Assembly: GCA_900550175.1 (NCBI GenBank)
Contig: URQX01000003.1
Span: forward strand, 1 to 34,316
From: an uncultured Veillonella sp.
GTDB taxonomy: Bacteria; Bacillota; Negativicutes; Veillonellales; Veillonellaceae
Reading direction: 5' to 3'
DNA: 34,316 nt
Translations under genes and position numbers: made by a program
Shown: piece by piece, positions 23,710 through 34,000 of the stretch
How positions within the stretch are numbered: the first letter of the stretch is position 1
Layout of the letters: each line of letters starts with the position of its first letter
The notes under the pieces: generated by a model
The model's database searches: none
Told to the model about the DNA's origin: nothing
Seen by the model: only the letters and a program-made list of their open reading frames with translations

Positions 23710-24240
23710 ATGGAATATTACACTGGATTAGTATTGCTGTATTTTATATTCTGGCTAGTAGTTCGCTTATATCGTGGAGCGGTTGACTTTACATGGTGGC
23801 CAATTAATAGTCATCATGAAGATGCTCTTAAAGAGGAAATGGAGGATTATGTTGAGTCTAATCGATTAAATGTTCTTGCTAATGTTACACCTGAAGTTAA
23901 AAGTCTCGTTATATCACTTGTAACATTAGGTATATTTATTTTTAATCTTATAAATGCTGTAGGTTTTTACTTGATAATTCAAGCAATAAGTGTACCATAC
24001 CTTATGTATTATGTAATTATTGTCGTTATGATTCTCGCCATTATAGACGCAGTAGAAAACACTTATGATTTCTATTTTTATTTTGCTTCTATGATTACAA
24101 AGAATGTTCCAACAAAAACTATATATCGATATCTTGATATATACAGTATTAAGTTATTACCAGAATATATAGATGAAGTATTATGTGCACTATCTATTTT
24201 AGGTGCAATTTATGGAATATATTGGTCCATTGTAAAATAG
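23710..24240 (+). CDS. Small multi-pass membrane protein of unknown function
   Basis: This 176-residue protein has four likely membrane helices (about 4-21, 65-89, 95-114 and 156-174). A charged acidic loop after the first contains HHEDALKEEMEDYVESNRLN. No family is recognised. The start at 23710 is nine bases after GGGAGG. The gene has hairpins on both sides and so is probably its own transcription unit, between the Bro-N gene and hsdM. Its position inside a defence-like island makes an effector or membrane-sensing role conceivable, but there is no direct support. Confidence 0.65.
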   Translation: MEYYTGLVLLYFIFWLVVRLYRGAVDFTWWPINSHHEDALKEEMEDYVESNRLNVLANVTPEVKSLVISLVTLGIFIFNLINAVGFYLIIQAISVPYLMYYVIIVVMILAIIDAVENTYDFYFYFASMITKNVPTKTIYRYLDIYSIKLLPEYIDEVLCALSILGAIYGIYWSIVK

Positions 24241-24293
24241 TCAATTTAATGTAAAAGAGTATAGTAGCTTATAATTTTAAGATGTTCGATTTT

Positions 24294-24346
24294 TGCCACA
24301 TATTTTCACTGTTACTTTAGTAAAGTGTTTATATGTGGTATTTTTT
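24294..24346 (+). terminator. Terminator between the membrane-protein gene and hsdM
   Basis: CCACATAT and ATATGTGG pair at the base, CACT with AGTG inside, followed by TATTTTTTG. Confidence 0.7.
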
Positions 24347-24400
24347 GTAGTAGAATAAAATTAATTACTATGAATAAATCATGAAAAATTAGGAGATATT

Positions 24401-25996
24401 ATGGGTGCCGAATTAAATCAAAAATTATTTAGTGCTGCCGATAGTTTACGTGGCAAGATGAGTGCTGATCAATATAAGGATTATCTCTTGGGTTTAATAT
24501 TCTATAAATATTTATCCGATAAACTATTGGAATCGACAGTTGTAAAAGCTTATAAATCTCTTGATGAATACAATACTGTAGCAAAACAAACAGAATTATA
24601 TAAATCATATATTTTGGATGATAAAAGTAAAGACTTTTTTATCGCTACAATGTCTGATACATTGGGGTATCATATAGAGCCTCAATATTTATTTAGTGAG
24701 CTTGCTAATGCTGTTAAAGATAATTCTTTTGAATTAGTTCATTTAAAAAATGCTTTTGTACGTTTAGAAACTGCATATAAACAATTTGAAGGTTTATTTG
24801 ATGATATTGACCTAGATTCAAAACAATTAGGTGTTGATGCTAACCAACGTAATATTACCATTAGCGAAGTGATAAAAAAACTTGATGAAGTTGATGTACT
24901 AGGTCATGATGGCGATGTTATTGGTGATGCTTACGAATATTTAATTGGTGAGTTTGCCGCTGGATCTGGTAAAAAAGCTGGTGAGTTTTATACACCTCAA
25001 CAAGTATCAGACATGATGGCTCAAATAGTAACTATCGGTCAAGAGGATACACCATCATTTACAGTATATGACCCTACAATGGGGTCTGGTTCTTTGATGT
25101 TAAATGTGCGTAAATATTTAAATAATCCAGATCGTGTTCAATATCATGGGCAGGAATTAAATGTAACCACATATAATCTTGCTCGTATGAATCTTATTCT
25201 TCATGAGGTAAGTGCCGAAGATCAACGATTACATAATGGGGATACATTGAATAAAGATTGGCCTACAGATGAGCCATATATGTTTGATTCTGTTGTTATG
25301 AATCCTCCGTATTCTGCTAACTGGTCAGCAGACCCTACATTTATGGATGATGCACGTTTTAATAGGTACGGAAAACTTGCACCTAAGTCTAAGGCTGACT
25401 TTGCTTTCCTTTTACATGGTTTTTACCACTTAAAAACATCTGGTACAATGGCGATTGTTTTGCCACATGGTGTCCTATTTAGAGGTGCAGCAGAAGGTAC
25501 AATTCGCAAAAAATTATTAGAAGATGGTAGCATTTATGCTGTTATAGGTATGCCTGCAAACCTTTTCTTTGGCACATCTATTCCTACAACTGTTATTATT
25601 ATTAAAAAGAACCGTAAAGGTCGCGATGTATTATTCATTGATGCAAGTAATGATTATACTAAGTTTAAAAATCAAAATAAGTTAGAACCTGAGCATATTA
25701 AACGTATTGTTGATACATATAAAAACCGTGAAAGTATCGAAAAATATGCTTATTTAGCTTCTTTTGAAGAGATTAAAGAAAATGACTTTAATCTTAACAT
25801 TCCGCGCTATGTTGATACATTCGAAGAAGAAGCACCAATAGACATGGTTGCTCTAGGTGCGGAAATGAAAGTCATTAATGAAGAAGAATCAAAATTAGAA
25901 CAAGAAATTTATGATATGCTTCTTCAATTAGAATGTGCTGAGGAAGATAAAGAATGGTTAAATGGCGTACTAGAGGTGTTTAATCATGAAAAATAA
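24401..25996 (+). CDS. hsdM: Type I restriction-modification system, DNA methyltransferase subunit M
   Basis: This 531-residue N6-adenine methyltransferase subunit has the N-terminal HsdM helical domain with SADQYKDYLLGLIFYKYLSDKL (21-42) and then the methylase domain. Motifs seen are GEFYTP (194-199), the SAM-binding motif I DPTMGSGSL (224-232) and the catalytic motif IV NPPY (301-304). The C-terminal part may contact HsdS. Two M subunits and one S subunit methylate both strands of the bipartite target. The ATG is preceded by AGGAGA. The last 11 bases overlap the hsdS start, so the two are translationally coupled. The gene is full length with intact motifs. Confidence 0.96.
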   Translation: MGAELNQKLFSAADSLRGKMSADQYKDYLLGLIFYKYLSDKLLESTVVKAYKSLDEYNTVAKQTELYKSYILDDKSKDFFIATMSDTLGYHIEPQYLFSELANAVKDNSFELVHLKNAFVRLETAYKQFEGLFDDIDLDSKQLGVDANQRNITISEVIKKLDEVDVLGHDGDVIGDAYEYLIGEFAAGSGKKAGEFYTPQQVSDMMAQIVTIGQEDTPSFTVYDPTMGSGSLMLNVRKYLNNPDRVQYHGQELNVTTYNLARMNLILHEVSAEDQRLHNGDTLNKDWPTDEPYMFDSVVMNPPYSANWSADPTFMDDARFNRYGKLAPKSKADFAFLLHGFYHLKTSGTMAIVLPHGVLFRGAAEGTIRKKLLEDGSIYAVIGMPANLFFGTSIPTTVIIIKKNRKGRDVLFIDASNDYTKFKNQNKLEPEHIKRIVDTYKNRESIEKYAYLASFEEIKENDFNLNIPRYVDTFEEEAPIDMVALGAEMKVINEEESKLEQEIYDMLLQLECAEEDKEWLNGVLEVFNHEK

Positions 25997-27185
25997 ACCT
26001 AGAATACGATTTAAAGGATTTGCGGAAGATTGGGAACAGCGTGAGTTAGCAGAGCTATGTAATGTATATGATGGAACGCATCAGACTCCAAGATATACAA
26101 ATAGTGGCGTGATGTTTGTTAGTGTAGAAAATATTAAAACATTAGAATCAGATAAATATATTTCTGAGGATGATTTTAAGAATGAATTTAAAATCTTTCC
26201 AGAGTTTGGGGATATTCTGCTGACTCGTATTGGTGATGTTGGTAGTGCTAATATAATTTTAGATAACATAAAACGCGCTTATTATGTAAGTCTTGCATTG
26301 TTAAAACCTAAAGGTATAAATTCTTTATTTCTACTAGCATTATTATCTTCAGCTTCAGTTCAATCAGAGATTTGGAAAAGAACTTTACATATTGCATTTC
26401 CGAAAAAAATTAATAAGAATGAGATTAGTAAAGTTATAGTAAGTAAACCTTCAATTCTTGAACAGAAAAAAATAGGTGAGTTAATTTATGCATTAGATCA
26501 AATTATTACCCTTCATCAGCGTAAGCTGGAAAAACTTAAATTAGCTAAAAAAGCGTTATTGCAAAAATTATTCCCCAAAAATGGAAGTAAATTTCCAGAG
26601 CTTAGATTTAATGGGTTTGCTGATGCTTGGGAACAGCGTAAGTTAGGTGATGTAGCTGATGTCAGGGATGGAACTCATGATTCGCCTAAATTTTATAATG
26701 ATGGGTTTCCATTAGTTACATCGAAAAATTTAAAAGATGGTAGTATAGATTTCTCAGACTGCTCGTTTATTTCCGAACAGGATTTTGACGAGATTAATAA
26801 GAGGTCTAAGGTGGATCCTGGCGATATTTTATTTGGGATGATAGGTACAATAGGAAAACCAGCAATAGTAGAGTATACCGGCTTTGCAATAAAAAATGTT
26901 GCGTTGATTAAAGAAGGAAATATTATAAATAATCGATTTATTTACCATTTACTTTCCTCAAAAGTTTTTGACAATTATATAGCTCGTGAAAATGCAGGAG
27001 GAACACAGAAATTTATTGCGCTTAATCAAATTAGAAATTTTATTTTTTCAGCACCTACATTGGCAGAACAAAATAAAATAATTGAACTATTAGATTATAT
27101 AAGTCAAATTATTACCCTTCATCAGCGTAAGCTAGATAAGTTACAAGAGGTGAAAAAAGGGTTGCTTCAAAAGATGTTTGTATAG
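25986..27185 (+). CDS. hsdS: Type I restriction-modification system, specificity subunit S
   Basis: This 399-residue DNA-recognition subunit has two target-recognition domains in tandem. Each opens with the same motif (WEQRELAEL at about 16 and WEQRKLGDV at 215, followed by DGTH..P). Each ends in a conserved coiled-coil (IITLHQRKLEKLKLAKKALLQKLF, about 176-199, and IITLHQRKLDKLQEVKKGLLQKMF, about 375-398). The two domains differ in between, so the target is expected to be an asymmetric bipartite site; its sequence cannot be read off. The gene overlaps hsdM by 11 bp. From base 26626 onward the gene lies inside the 3,840-bp duplicated unit. Confidence 0.95.
   Translation: MKNKPRIRFKGFAEDWEQRELAELCNVYDGTHQTPRYTNSGVMFVSVENIKTLESDKYISEDDFKNEFKIFPEFGDILLTRIGDVGSANIILDNIKRAYYVSLALLKPKGINSLFLLALLSSASVQSEIWKRTLHIAFPKKINKNEISKVIVSKPSILEQKKIGELIYALDQIITLHQRKLEKLKLAKKALLQKLFPKNGSKFPELRFNGFADAWEQRKLGDVADVRDGTHDSPKFYNDGFPLVTSKNLKDGSIDFSDCSFISEQDFDEINKRSKVDPGDILFGMIGTIGKPAIVEYTGFAIKNVALIKEGNIINNRFIYHLLSSKVFDNYIARENAGGTQKFIALNQIRNFIFSAPTLAEQNKIIELLDYISQIITLHQRKLDKLQEVKKGLLQKMFV
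26498..26527 (+). repeat. 30-bp direct repeat in hsdS, copy 1
   Basis: The 30 bases, starting TCAAATTATTACCCTTCATC, are identical to 27104-27133 and to 30944-30973. They encode the conserved coiled-coil start QIITLHQRKL. Such exact repeats permit exchange of recognition domains by homologous recombination. Confidence 0.95.
27104..27133 (+). repeat. 30-bp direct repeat in hsdS, copy 2
   Basis: This is an exact copy of 26498-26527, at the end of the second recognition domain. A third copy lies in the truncated hsdS at 30944-30973. Confidence 0.95.
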
Positions 27186-27204
27186 TTTTGTGGGGTTGTG
27201 TTAT

Positions 27205-30200
27205 ATGGTTAAATTGAAAATTACAAAAGAAGCTCAGCTTGAACAAAATTTAATTGAATTGCTTTGTGAGGGGCACGGGCAATGGACCTATCGTCCAGAT
27301 TTAAAATCTGAAGCTGACTTATGGCGGAATTTACGTGATAAAATTGAAAATCGAAATAAGAGTGAACTAGATGGTCATGATTTAACTGATAGTGAATTTG
27401 AAAGAATTAAATCTGAAATCCTAGCTAGTACCAAAACGCCATTTGATGCGGCTAAATGGTTGCGTGGGGAAAAGGGAAAATGTTCTATTATTCTTGAACG
27501 TGATAATGGTTTAGGACGTATAGAGCTAGTAGTTTATTCTAATCTTGAGAAAAACGGCGGTTTTTCTTCTTATGAGATTGTAAACCAAATTGCAAAAGGT
27601 AGCTCTAAATTAGAAGAGAGGGAACGTCGTTTTGATGTTACCTTATTGATTAGTGGGTTACCAATTATTCAAATTGAGTTGAAAACTGCAATTGCTAAGG
27701 ATGGAGTTAAACAAGCTTATTATCAGATTGAAAAATATGTAGATGAGGGGACTTTCTCTAATACTATTTTTCAAACATTACAACTATTTGTGATATCTAA
27801 TGAGCAAACAACACGTTATATGGCTGCAGCATCAAAAGGTGAGCTGCAGGAAAAGTTTATGTTCTCTTGGCGCACAAGAGATAATACAAAGGTTGAGAAT
27901 ATCAATGAATTTGCTAAACAGGTATTAAATATACCTAGGGCTCATGAGCTGGTATCTGAATATATGATAGTCAGTGAAGAACCAAGTAATAAAGTTCTTA
28001 TGGTATTACATCCATATCAAATTCATGCCATTGAAGCTATATTTAAAGCTGCTGGTAAACATGAGTCTGGCTATATCTGGCACGCTACAGGATCGGGTAA
28101 AACATTAACAAGTTTTGTATCTACTAAGTTATTAGCCCAAAAAGCTGGTGTAGATAGAACGATTATGTTGTTAGATCGAAAGGACTTAGATAATCAAACA
28201 ACATCTGAGTTTACTAAATTTGCATCTGCTTATTCTACAGGGGTTAACACTAACAATAATACGTTGATTGTTGGTACTGGTAGTACAAGAGAACTTTCAA
28301 AAGCACTTATATCTGATACAAGTACGAATGTAGTTATAGTTACTACACGCCAAAAGTTAAATAAGGCTGTTGCAGATCTGCAAGAATATAAGCCCGCTAA
28401 ATTAGCAACGTTACGTGGAAAACATATTGTGTTTATTGTGGATGAATGTCATCGTGCTATTAGTGCTGAAAATATGGATGATATTAAAAAAGTATTCCCT
28501 AAATCAACGTGGTTTGGATTTACTGGAACACCTATTTTTGAAGAAAATAAAAAAAGTGCAGATGGACAATATGCACGAACTACACATGACCAATATGGAG
28601 AAGTGCTACATCGGTACACTATAAAAAATGCATTAGAAGATGGTGCTGTATTAGGCTTTCAAGTGGAGCATGAGTCTACTATTCATGAAGATGAGATTGC
28701 TAATGTAGTATATCGTGCTATACGTGCAGATCAGAAAAATATTAGTTTTACTGATGAGGAGCTGGTATCTGCAGTTGAATCAATGAAAGATATTGATAAA
28801 GAAGGATACCTTCAAAATACTCACTATGAATCTGATGATCATATTTTGTCGGTAATTCGTAAGATTTTAAGCCCTAATAACGCGTATCGTAAGTTTGTAT
28901 TTAAAGATGGTAAACCAACAATGTCGGCTATTTTAACAACTAGCTCTATCAATATGGCGAAGCGTTATTATAAGGCCATTAAAGAGTTTACAGCTGATAA
29001 AAACTGGATAGAAACACAATTTCCGAATCAACCTTTACGACAAGGTGCTGTTATGAATGATCCTGATTTTCCTCGTGTGGCTATAACGTACTCTTTAGAG
29101 GAAAATACAAAGGATTCAGCAGAAAAAGAAGCTGAAATGGCAGAAATTATTGCTGAGTATAATAAGAAGTTTAGAACGTCTTGGTCTGTTGAAAGTATCA
29201 ATCGTTATAATGGGGATATTAATAATCGCTTAGCTCGTAAAAAAGGTGAGTTTAAAGAGTTCGGCAATCATCTAGATTTAGTTATAGTTGTGGATCGATT
29301 ACTTACTGGCTTTGATGCACCAAGATGTCAAACGCTTTTTGTAGATAGAAATTTGCAATATGCTGGACTTATACAAGCTTTTTCTAGAACAAATAGGACG
29401 TATAAAGGGAAAGATAAAGGTCTTATTACGACCTTTAGAAAACCTGCTACTATGAAAGAACATGTATATGCGGCAACACGTTTGTATTCTCAAACAAATA
29501 ATAACAGTAGTTTAATATACCCAACATATGAAGAATCTAAAAAGAAATTTAATGCTGCTTATATGGCTTTGGTTAAATTAGATGCAGTAAATTCTAATAA
29601 CCCTATTACAGAACATGCTCCCATATCAGATAGAATTAATTTTGTGAAGTGTTTTCAAGATTTAAATAAAGCATATCGTGCTATAGCCTCATATGATGAA
29701 TTTAATATAGAGCTTGATAGTGACAAGAATGGTACTTTCACTAAAAAAATTGCACTTATAGAAGATAATATAGGCTTGTATAATACTATAAAGGCCTCTT
29801 TAAAACCTGATGACAAAACTGAACCAGGTATTGAACTTATTGACTTCTTTGATTCTAATACAGTTCAAACTTATACAGTTGATAAAAGTTATATAGATGC
29901 TTTGCTAAGTGAATATGAGCCGAATAGCCAAGACACTCGTGCAAAAATTGAAGATACCTTAACTAAATTAAATAAGAGCGAATCCGTTAGAGCTATTTAC
30001 AAAAATATTCTTGATGATATTGATACACAAGTAATAGATAAAGATAGTAATTTATTGAAAATTAAAAGAGAATACTTTACTAAGGTATATGATTCTATTG
30101 TTGAAGATTTTGCTTCAATATGGTGTGTTGATGTAGACGAACTTATGGTATCTGTAAATCAATCTACAGTTGGTGAGGATATATATAATAAAAATAGGAT

Positions 30201-30339
30201 AGTAGGAAGTGCTAACTATCCTGTATATGTACAACAACACCCAGATGCAGATCCATTTTCATACCCTCAACATATGATAGAAGCATGGGAAGAGTGTTTG
30301 TTTGATGAAGTTATACCTTTAAGAGATGAATTGAAGTAG
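27205..30339 (+). CDS. hsdR: Type I restriction-modification system, restriction subunit R (first copy)
   Basis: This 1,044-residue motor-nuclease pulls in DNA and cuts it away from the unmethylated site. The N-terminal PD-(D/E)xK nuclease has D144 (RRFDVTLL) and E158-L-K160. The SF2 helicase core has Walker A GSGKT (296-300), DECH (413-416), FTGTP, and motif VI in IQAFSRTNRT. A helical C-terminal region docks on HsdM/S. I start at the ATG at 27205 (MVKLKITKEAQ), 19 bases after the hsdS stop. The in-frame TTG at 27178 overlaps hsdS. The upstream GGGG is a weak ribosome-binding site, so low-level or coupled translation is likely. Confidence 0.95.
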   Translation: MVKLKITKEAQLEQNLIELLCEGHGQWTYRPDLKSEADLWRNLRDKIENRNKSELDGHDLTDSEFERIKSEILASTKTPFDAAKWLRGEKGKCSIILERDNGLGRIELVVYSNLEKNGGFSSYEIVNQIAKGSSKLEERERRFDVTLLISGLPIIQIELKTAIAKDGVKQAYYQIEKYVDEGTFSNTIFQTLQLFVISNEQTTRYMAAASKGELQEKFMFSWRTRDNTKVENINEFAKQVLNIPRAHELVSEYMIVSEEPSNKVLMVLHPYQIHAIEAIFKAAGKHESGYIWHATGSGKTLTSFVSTKLLAQKAGVDRTIMLLDRKDLDNQTTSEFTKFASAYSTGVNTNNNTLIVGTGSTRELSKALISDTSTNVVIVTTRQKLNKAVADLQEYKPAKLATLRGKHIVFIVDECHRAISAENMDDIKKVFPKSTWFGFTGTPIFEENKKSADGQYARTTHDQYGEVLHRYTIKNALEDGAVLGFQVEHESTIHEDEIANVVYRAIRADQKNISFTDEELVSAVESMKDIDKEGYLQNTHYESDDHILSVIRKILSPNNAYRKFVFKDGKPTMSAILTTSSINMAKRYYKAIKEFTADKNWIETQFPNQPLRQGAVMNDPDFPRVAITYSLEENTKDSAEKEAEMAEIIAEYNKKFRTSWSVESINRYNGDINNRLARKKGEFKEFGNHLDLVIVVDRLLTGFDAPRCQTLFVDRNLQYAGLIQAFSRTNRTYKGKDKGLITTFRKPATMKEHVYAATRLYSQTNNNSSLIYPTYEESKKKFNAAYMALVKLDAVNSNNPITEHAPISDRINFVKCFQDLNKAYRAIASYDEFNIELDSDKNGTFTKKIALIEDNIGLYNTIKASLKPDDKTEPGIELIDFFDSNTVQTYTVDKSYIDALLSEYEPNSQDTRAKIEDTLTKLNKSESVRAIYKNILDDIDTQVIDKDSNLLKIKREYFTKVYDSIVEDFASIWCVDVDELMVSVNQSTVGEDIYNKNRIVGSANYPVYVQQHPDADPFSYPQHMIEAWEECLFDEVIPLRDELK

Positions 30340-30421
30340 CAAAATAAAATCTTAAAGTATATTTGTTAATAATAGAATATCCGAAGTTTTGTCCGTATAT
30401 GGTCAAAAACGTTTAGATTTA

Positions 30422-30460
30422 GTCGTATTAGGCATTATATGGTGCTTAATACGGCTTTTT
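30422..30460 (+). terminator. Terminator of hsdR (first copy)
   Basis: GTCGTATTAGGC (30422-30433) and GCTTAATACGGC (30444-30455) form a 12-bp stem with two G-U, followed by TTTTT. The duplication joint is six bases further on. Confidence 0.85.
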
Positions 30461-30465
30461 ATATT

Positions 30466-31025
30466 CTTGGGAACAGCGTAAGTTAGGTGATGTAGCTGAT
30501 GTCAGGGATGGAACTCATGATTCGCCTAAATTTTATAATGATGGGTTTCCATTAGTTACATCGAAAAATTTAAAAGATGGTAGTATAGATTTCTCAGACT
30601 GCTCGTTTATTTCCGAACAGGATTTTGACGAGATTAATAAGAGGTCTAAGGTGGATCCTGGCGATATTTTATTTGGGATGATAGGTACAATAGGAAAACC
30701 AGCAATAGTAGAGTATACCGGCTTTGCAATAAAAAATGTTGCGTTGATTAAAGAAGGAAATATTATAAATAATCGATTTATTTACCATTTACTTTCCTCA
30801 AAAGTTTTTGACAATTATATAGCTCGTGAAAATGCAGGAGGAACACAGAAATTTATTGCGCTTAATCAAATTAGAAATTTTATTTTTTCAGCACCTACAT
30901 TGGCAGAACAAAATAAAATAATTGAACTATTAGATTATATAAGTCAAATTATTACCCTTCATCAGCGTAAGCTAGATAAGTTACAAGAGGTGAAAAAAGG
31001 GTTGCTTCAAAAGATGTTTGTATAG
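30466..31025 (+). pseudogene. 5'-truncated hsdS fragment (second recognition domain only)
   Basis: This sequence encodes residues 215-399 of HsdS exactly: second recognition domain plus its coiled-coil. The first domain and the start codon are missing. The frame is open from 30450, but no ATG with a ribosome-binding site precedes it. The first possible start is a GTG at 30651, deep inside the domain. It sits directly after the hsdR terminator, so it is probably not expressed as an S subunit. Half-S proteins can dimerise in some systems, but a missing start makes that unlikely. It could serve as a recombination donor, though it is identical to the domain it would replace. Confidence 0.88.
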
Positions 31026-31044
31026 TTTTGTGGGGTTGTGTTAT

Positions 31045-34000
31045 ATGGTTAAATTGAAAATTACAAAAGAAGCTCAGCTTGAACAAAATTTAATTGAATT
31101 GCTTTGTGAGGGGCACGGGCAATGGACCTATCGTCCAGATTTAAAATCTGAAGCTGACTTATGGCGGAATTTACGTGATAAAATTGAAAATCGAAATAAG
31201 AGTGAACTAGATGGTCATGATTTAACTGATAGTGAATTTGAAAGAATTAAATCTGAAATCCTAGCTAGTACCAAAACGCCATTTGATGCGGCTAAATGGT
31301 TGCGTGGGGAAAAGGGAAAATGTTCTATTATTCTTGAACGTGATAATGGTTTAGGACGTATAGAGCTAGTAGTTTATTCTAATCTTGAGAAAAACGGCGG
31401 TTTTTCTTCTTATGAGATTGTAAACCAAATTGCAAAAGGTAGCTCTAAATTAGAAGAGAGGGAACGTCGTTTTGATGTTACCTTATTGATTAGTGGGTTA
31501 CCAATTATTCAAATTGAGTTGAAAACTGCAATTGCTAAGGATGGAGTTAAACAAGCTTATTATCAGATTGAAAAATATGTAGATGAGGGGACTTTCTCTA
31601 ATACTATTTTTCAAACATTACAACTATTTGTGATATCTAATGAGCAAACAACACGTTATATGGCTGCAGCATCAAAAGGTGAGCTGCAGGAAAAGTTTAT
31701 GTTCTCTTGGCGCACAAGAGATAATACAAAGGTTGAGAATATCAATGAATTTGCTAAACAGGTATTAAATATACCTAGGGCTCATGAGCTGGTATCTGAA
31801 TATATGATAGTCAGTGAAGAACCAAGTAATAAAGTTCTTATGGTATTACATCCATATCAAATTCATGCCATTGAAGCTATATTTAAAGCTGCTGGTAAAC
31901 ATGAGTCTGGCTATATCTGGCACGCTACAGGATCGGGTAAAACATTAACAAGTTTTGTATCTACTAAGTTATTAGCCCAAAAAGCTGGTGTAGATAGAAC
32001 GATTATGTTGTTAGATCGAAAGGACTTAGATAATCAAACAACATCTGAGTTTACTAAATTTGCATCTGCTTATTCTACAGGGGTTAACACTAACAATAAT
32101 ACGTTGATTGTTGGTACTGGTAGTACAAGAGAACTTTCAAAAGCACTTATATCTGATACAAGTACGAATGTAGTTATAGTTACTACACGCCAAAAGTTAA
32201 ATAAGGCTGTTGCAGATCTGCAAGAATATAAGCCCGCTAAATTAGCAACGTTACGTGGAAAACATATTGTGTTTATTGTGGATGAATGTCATCGTGCTAT
32301 TAGTGCTGAAAATATGGATGATATTAAAAAAGTATTCCCTAAATCAACGTGGTTTGGATTTACTGGAACACCTATTTTTGAAGAAAATAAAAAAAGTGCA
32401 GATGGACAATATGCACGAACTACACATGACCAATATGGAGAAGTGCTACATCGGTACACTATAAAAAATGCATTAGAAGATGGTGCTGTATTAGGCTTTC
32501 AAGTGGAGCATGAGTCTACTATTCATGAAGATGAGATTGCTAATGTAGTATATCGTGCTATACGTGCAGATCAGAAAAATATTAGTTTTACTGATGAGGA
32601 GCTGGTATCTGCAGTTGAATCAATGAAAGATATTGATAAAGAAGGATACCTTCAAAATACTCACTATGAATCTGATGATCATATTTTGTCGGTAATTCGT
32701 AAGATTTTAAGCCCTAATAACGCGTATCGTAAGTTTGTATTTAAAGATGGTAAACCAACAATGTCGGCTATTTTAACAACTAGCTCTATCAATATGGCGA
32801 AGCGTTATTATAAGGCCATTAAAGAGTTTACAGCTGATAAAAACTGGATAGAAACACAATTTCCGAATCAACCTTTACGACAAGGTGCTGTTATGAATGA
32901 TCCTGATTTTCCTCGTGTGGCTATAACGTACTCTTTAGAGGAAAATACAAAGGATTCAGCAGAAAAAGAAGCTGAAATGGCAGAAATTATTGCTGAGTAT
33001 AATAAGAAGTTTAGAACGTCTTGGTCTGTTGAAAGTATCAATCGTTATAATGGGGATATTAATAATCGCTTAGCTCGTAAAAAAGGTGAGTTTAAAGAGT
33101 TCGGCAATCATCTAGATTTAGTTATAGTTGTGGATCGATTACTTACTGGCTTTGATGCACCAAGATGTCAAACGCTTTTTGTAGATAGAAATTTGCAATA
33201 TGCTGGACTTATACAAGCTTTTTCTAGAACAAATAGGACGTATAAAGGGAAAGATAAAGGTCTTATTACGACCTTTAGAAAACCTGCTACTATGAAAGAA
33301 CATGTATATGCGGCAACACGTTTGTATTCTCAAACAAATAATAACAGTAGTTTAATATACCCAACATATGAAGAATCTAAAAAGAAATTTAATGCTGCTT
33401 ATATGGCTTTGGTTAAATTAGATGCAGTAAATTCTAATAACCCTATTACAGAACATGCTCCCATATCAGATAGAATTAATTTTGTGAAGTGTTTTCAAGA
33501 TTTAAATAAAGCATATCGTGCTATAGCCTCATATGATGAATTTAATATAGAGCTTGATAGTGACAAGAATGGTACTTTCACTAAAAAAATTGCACTTATA
33601 GAAGATAATATAGGCTTGTATAATACTATAAAGGCCTCTTTAAAACCTGATGACAAAACTGAACCAGGTATTGAACTTATTGACTTCTTTGATTCTAATA
33701 CAGTTCAAACTTATACAGTTGATAAAAGTTATATAGATGCTTTGCTAAGTGAATATGAGCCGAATAGCCAAGACACTCGTGCAAAAATTGAAGATACCTT
33801 AACTAAATTAAATAAGAGCGAATCCGTTAGAGCTATTTACAAAAATATTCTTGATGATATTGATACACAAGTAATAGATAAAGATAGTAATTTATTGAAA
33901 ATTAAAAGAGAATACTTTACTAAGGTATATGATTCTATTGTTGAAGATTTTGCTTCAATATGGTGTGTTGATGTAGACGAACTTATGGTATCTGTAAATC

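Larger units (their letters stand above)
26626..30465 (+). repeat. 3,840-bp tandem duplication, unit 1
   Basis: The unit runs from CTTGGGAACAGCGTAAG at the start of the second recognition domain of hsdS, through hsdR, to just past the hsdR terminator (TTTTTATATT). Every line compared with the next 3,840 bases is identical, and the hsdR products are identical over their whole length. Confidence 0.97.

Noticed and set aside
28415..28624. 69-residue ORF inside hsdR (repeated at 32255-32464)
   Set aside because: It is out of frame within the helicase core of an intact hsdR and duplicated only because the whole unit is.
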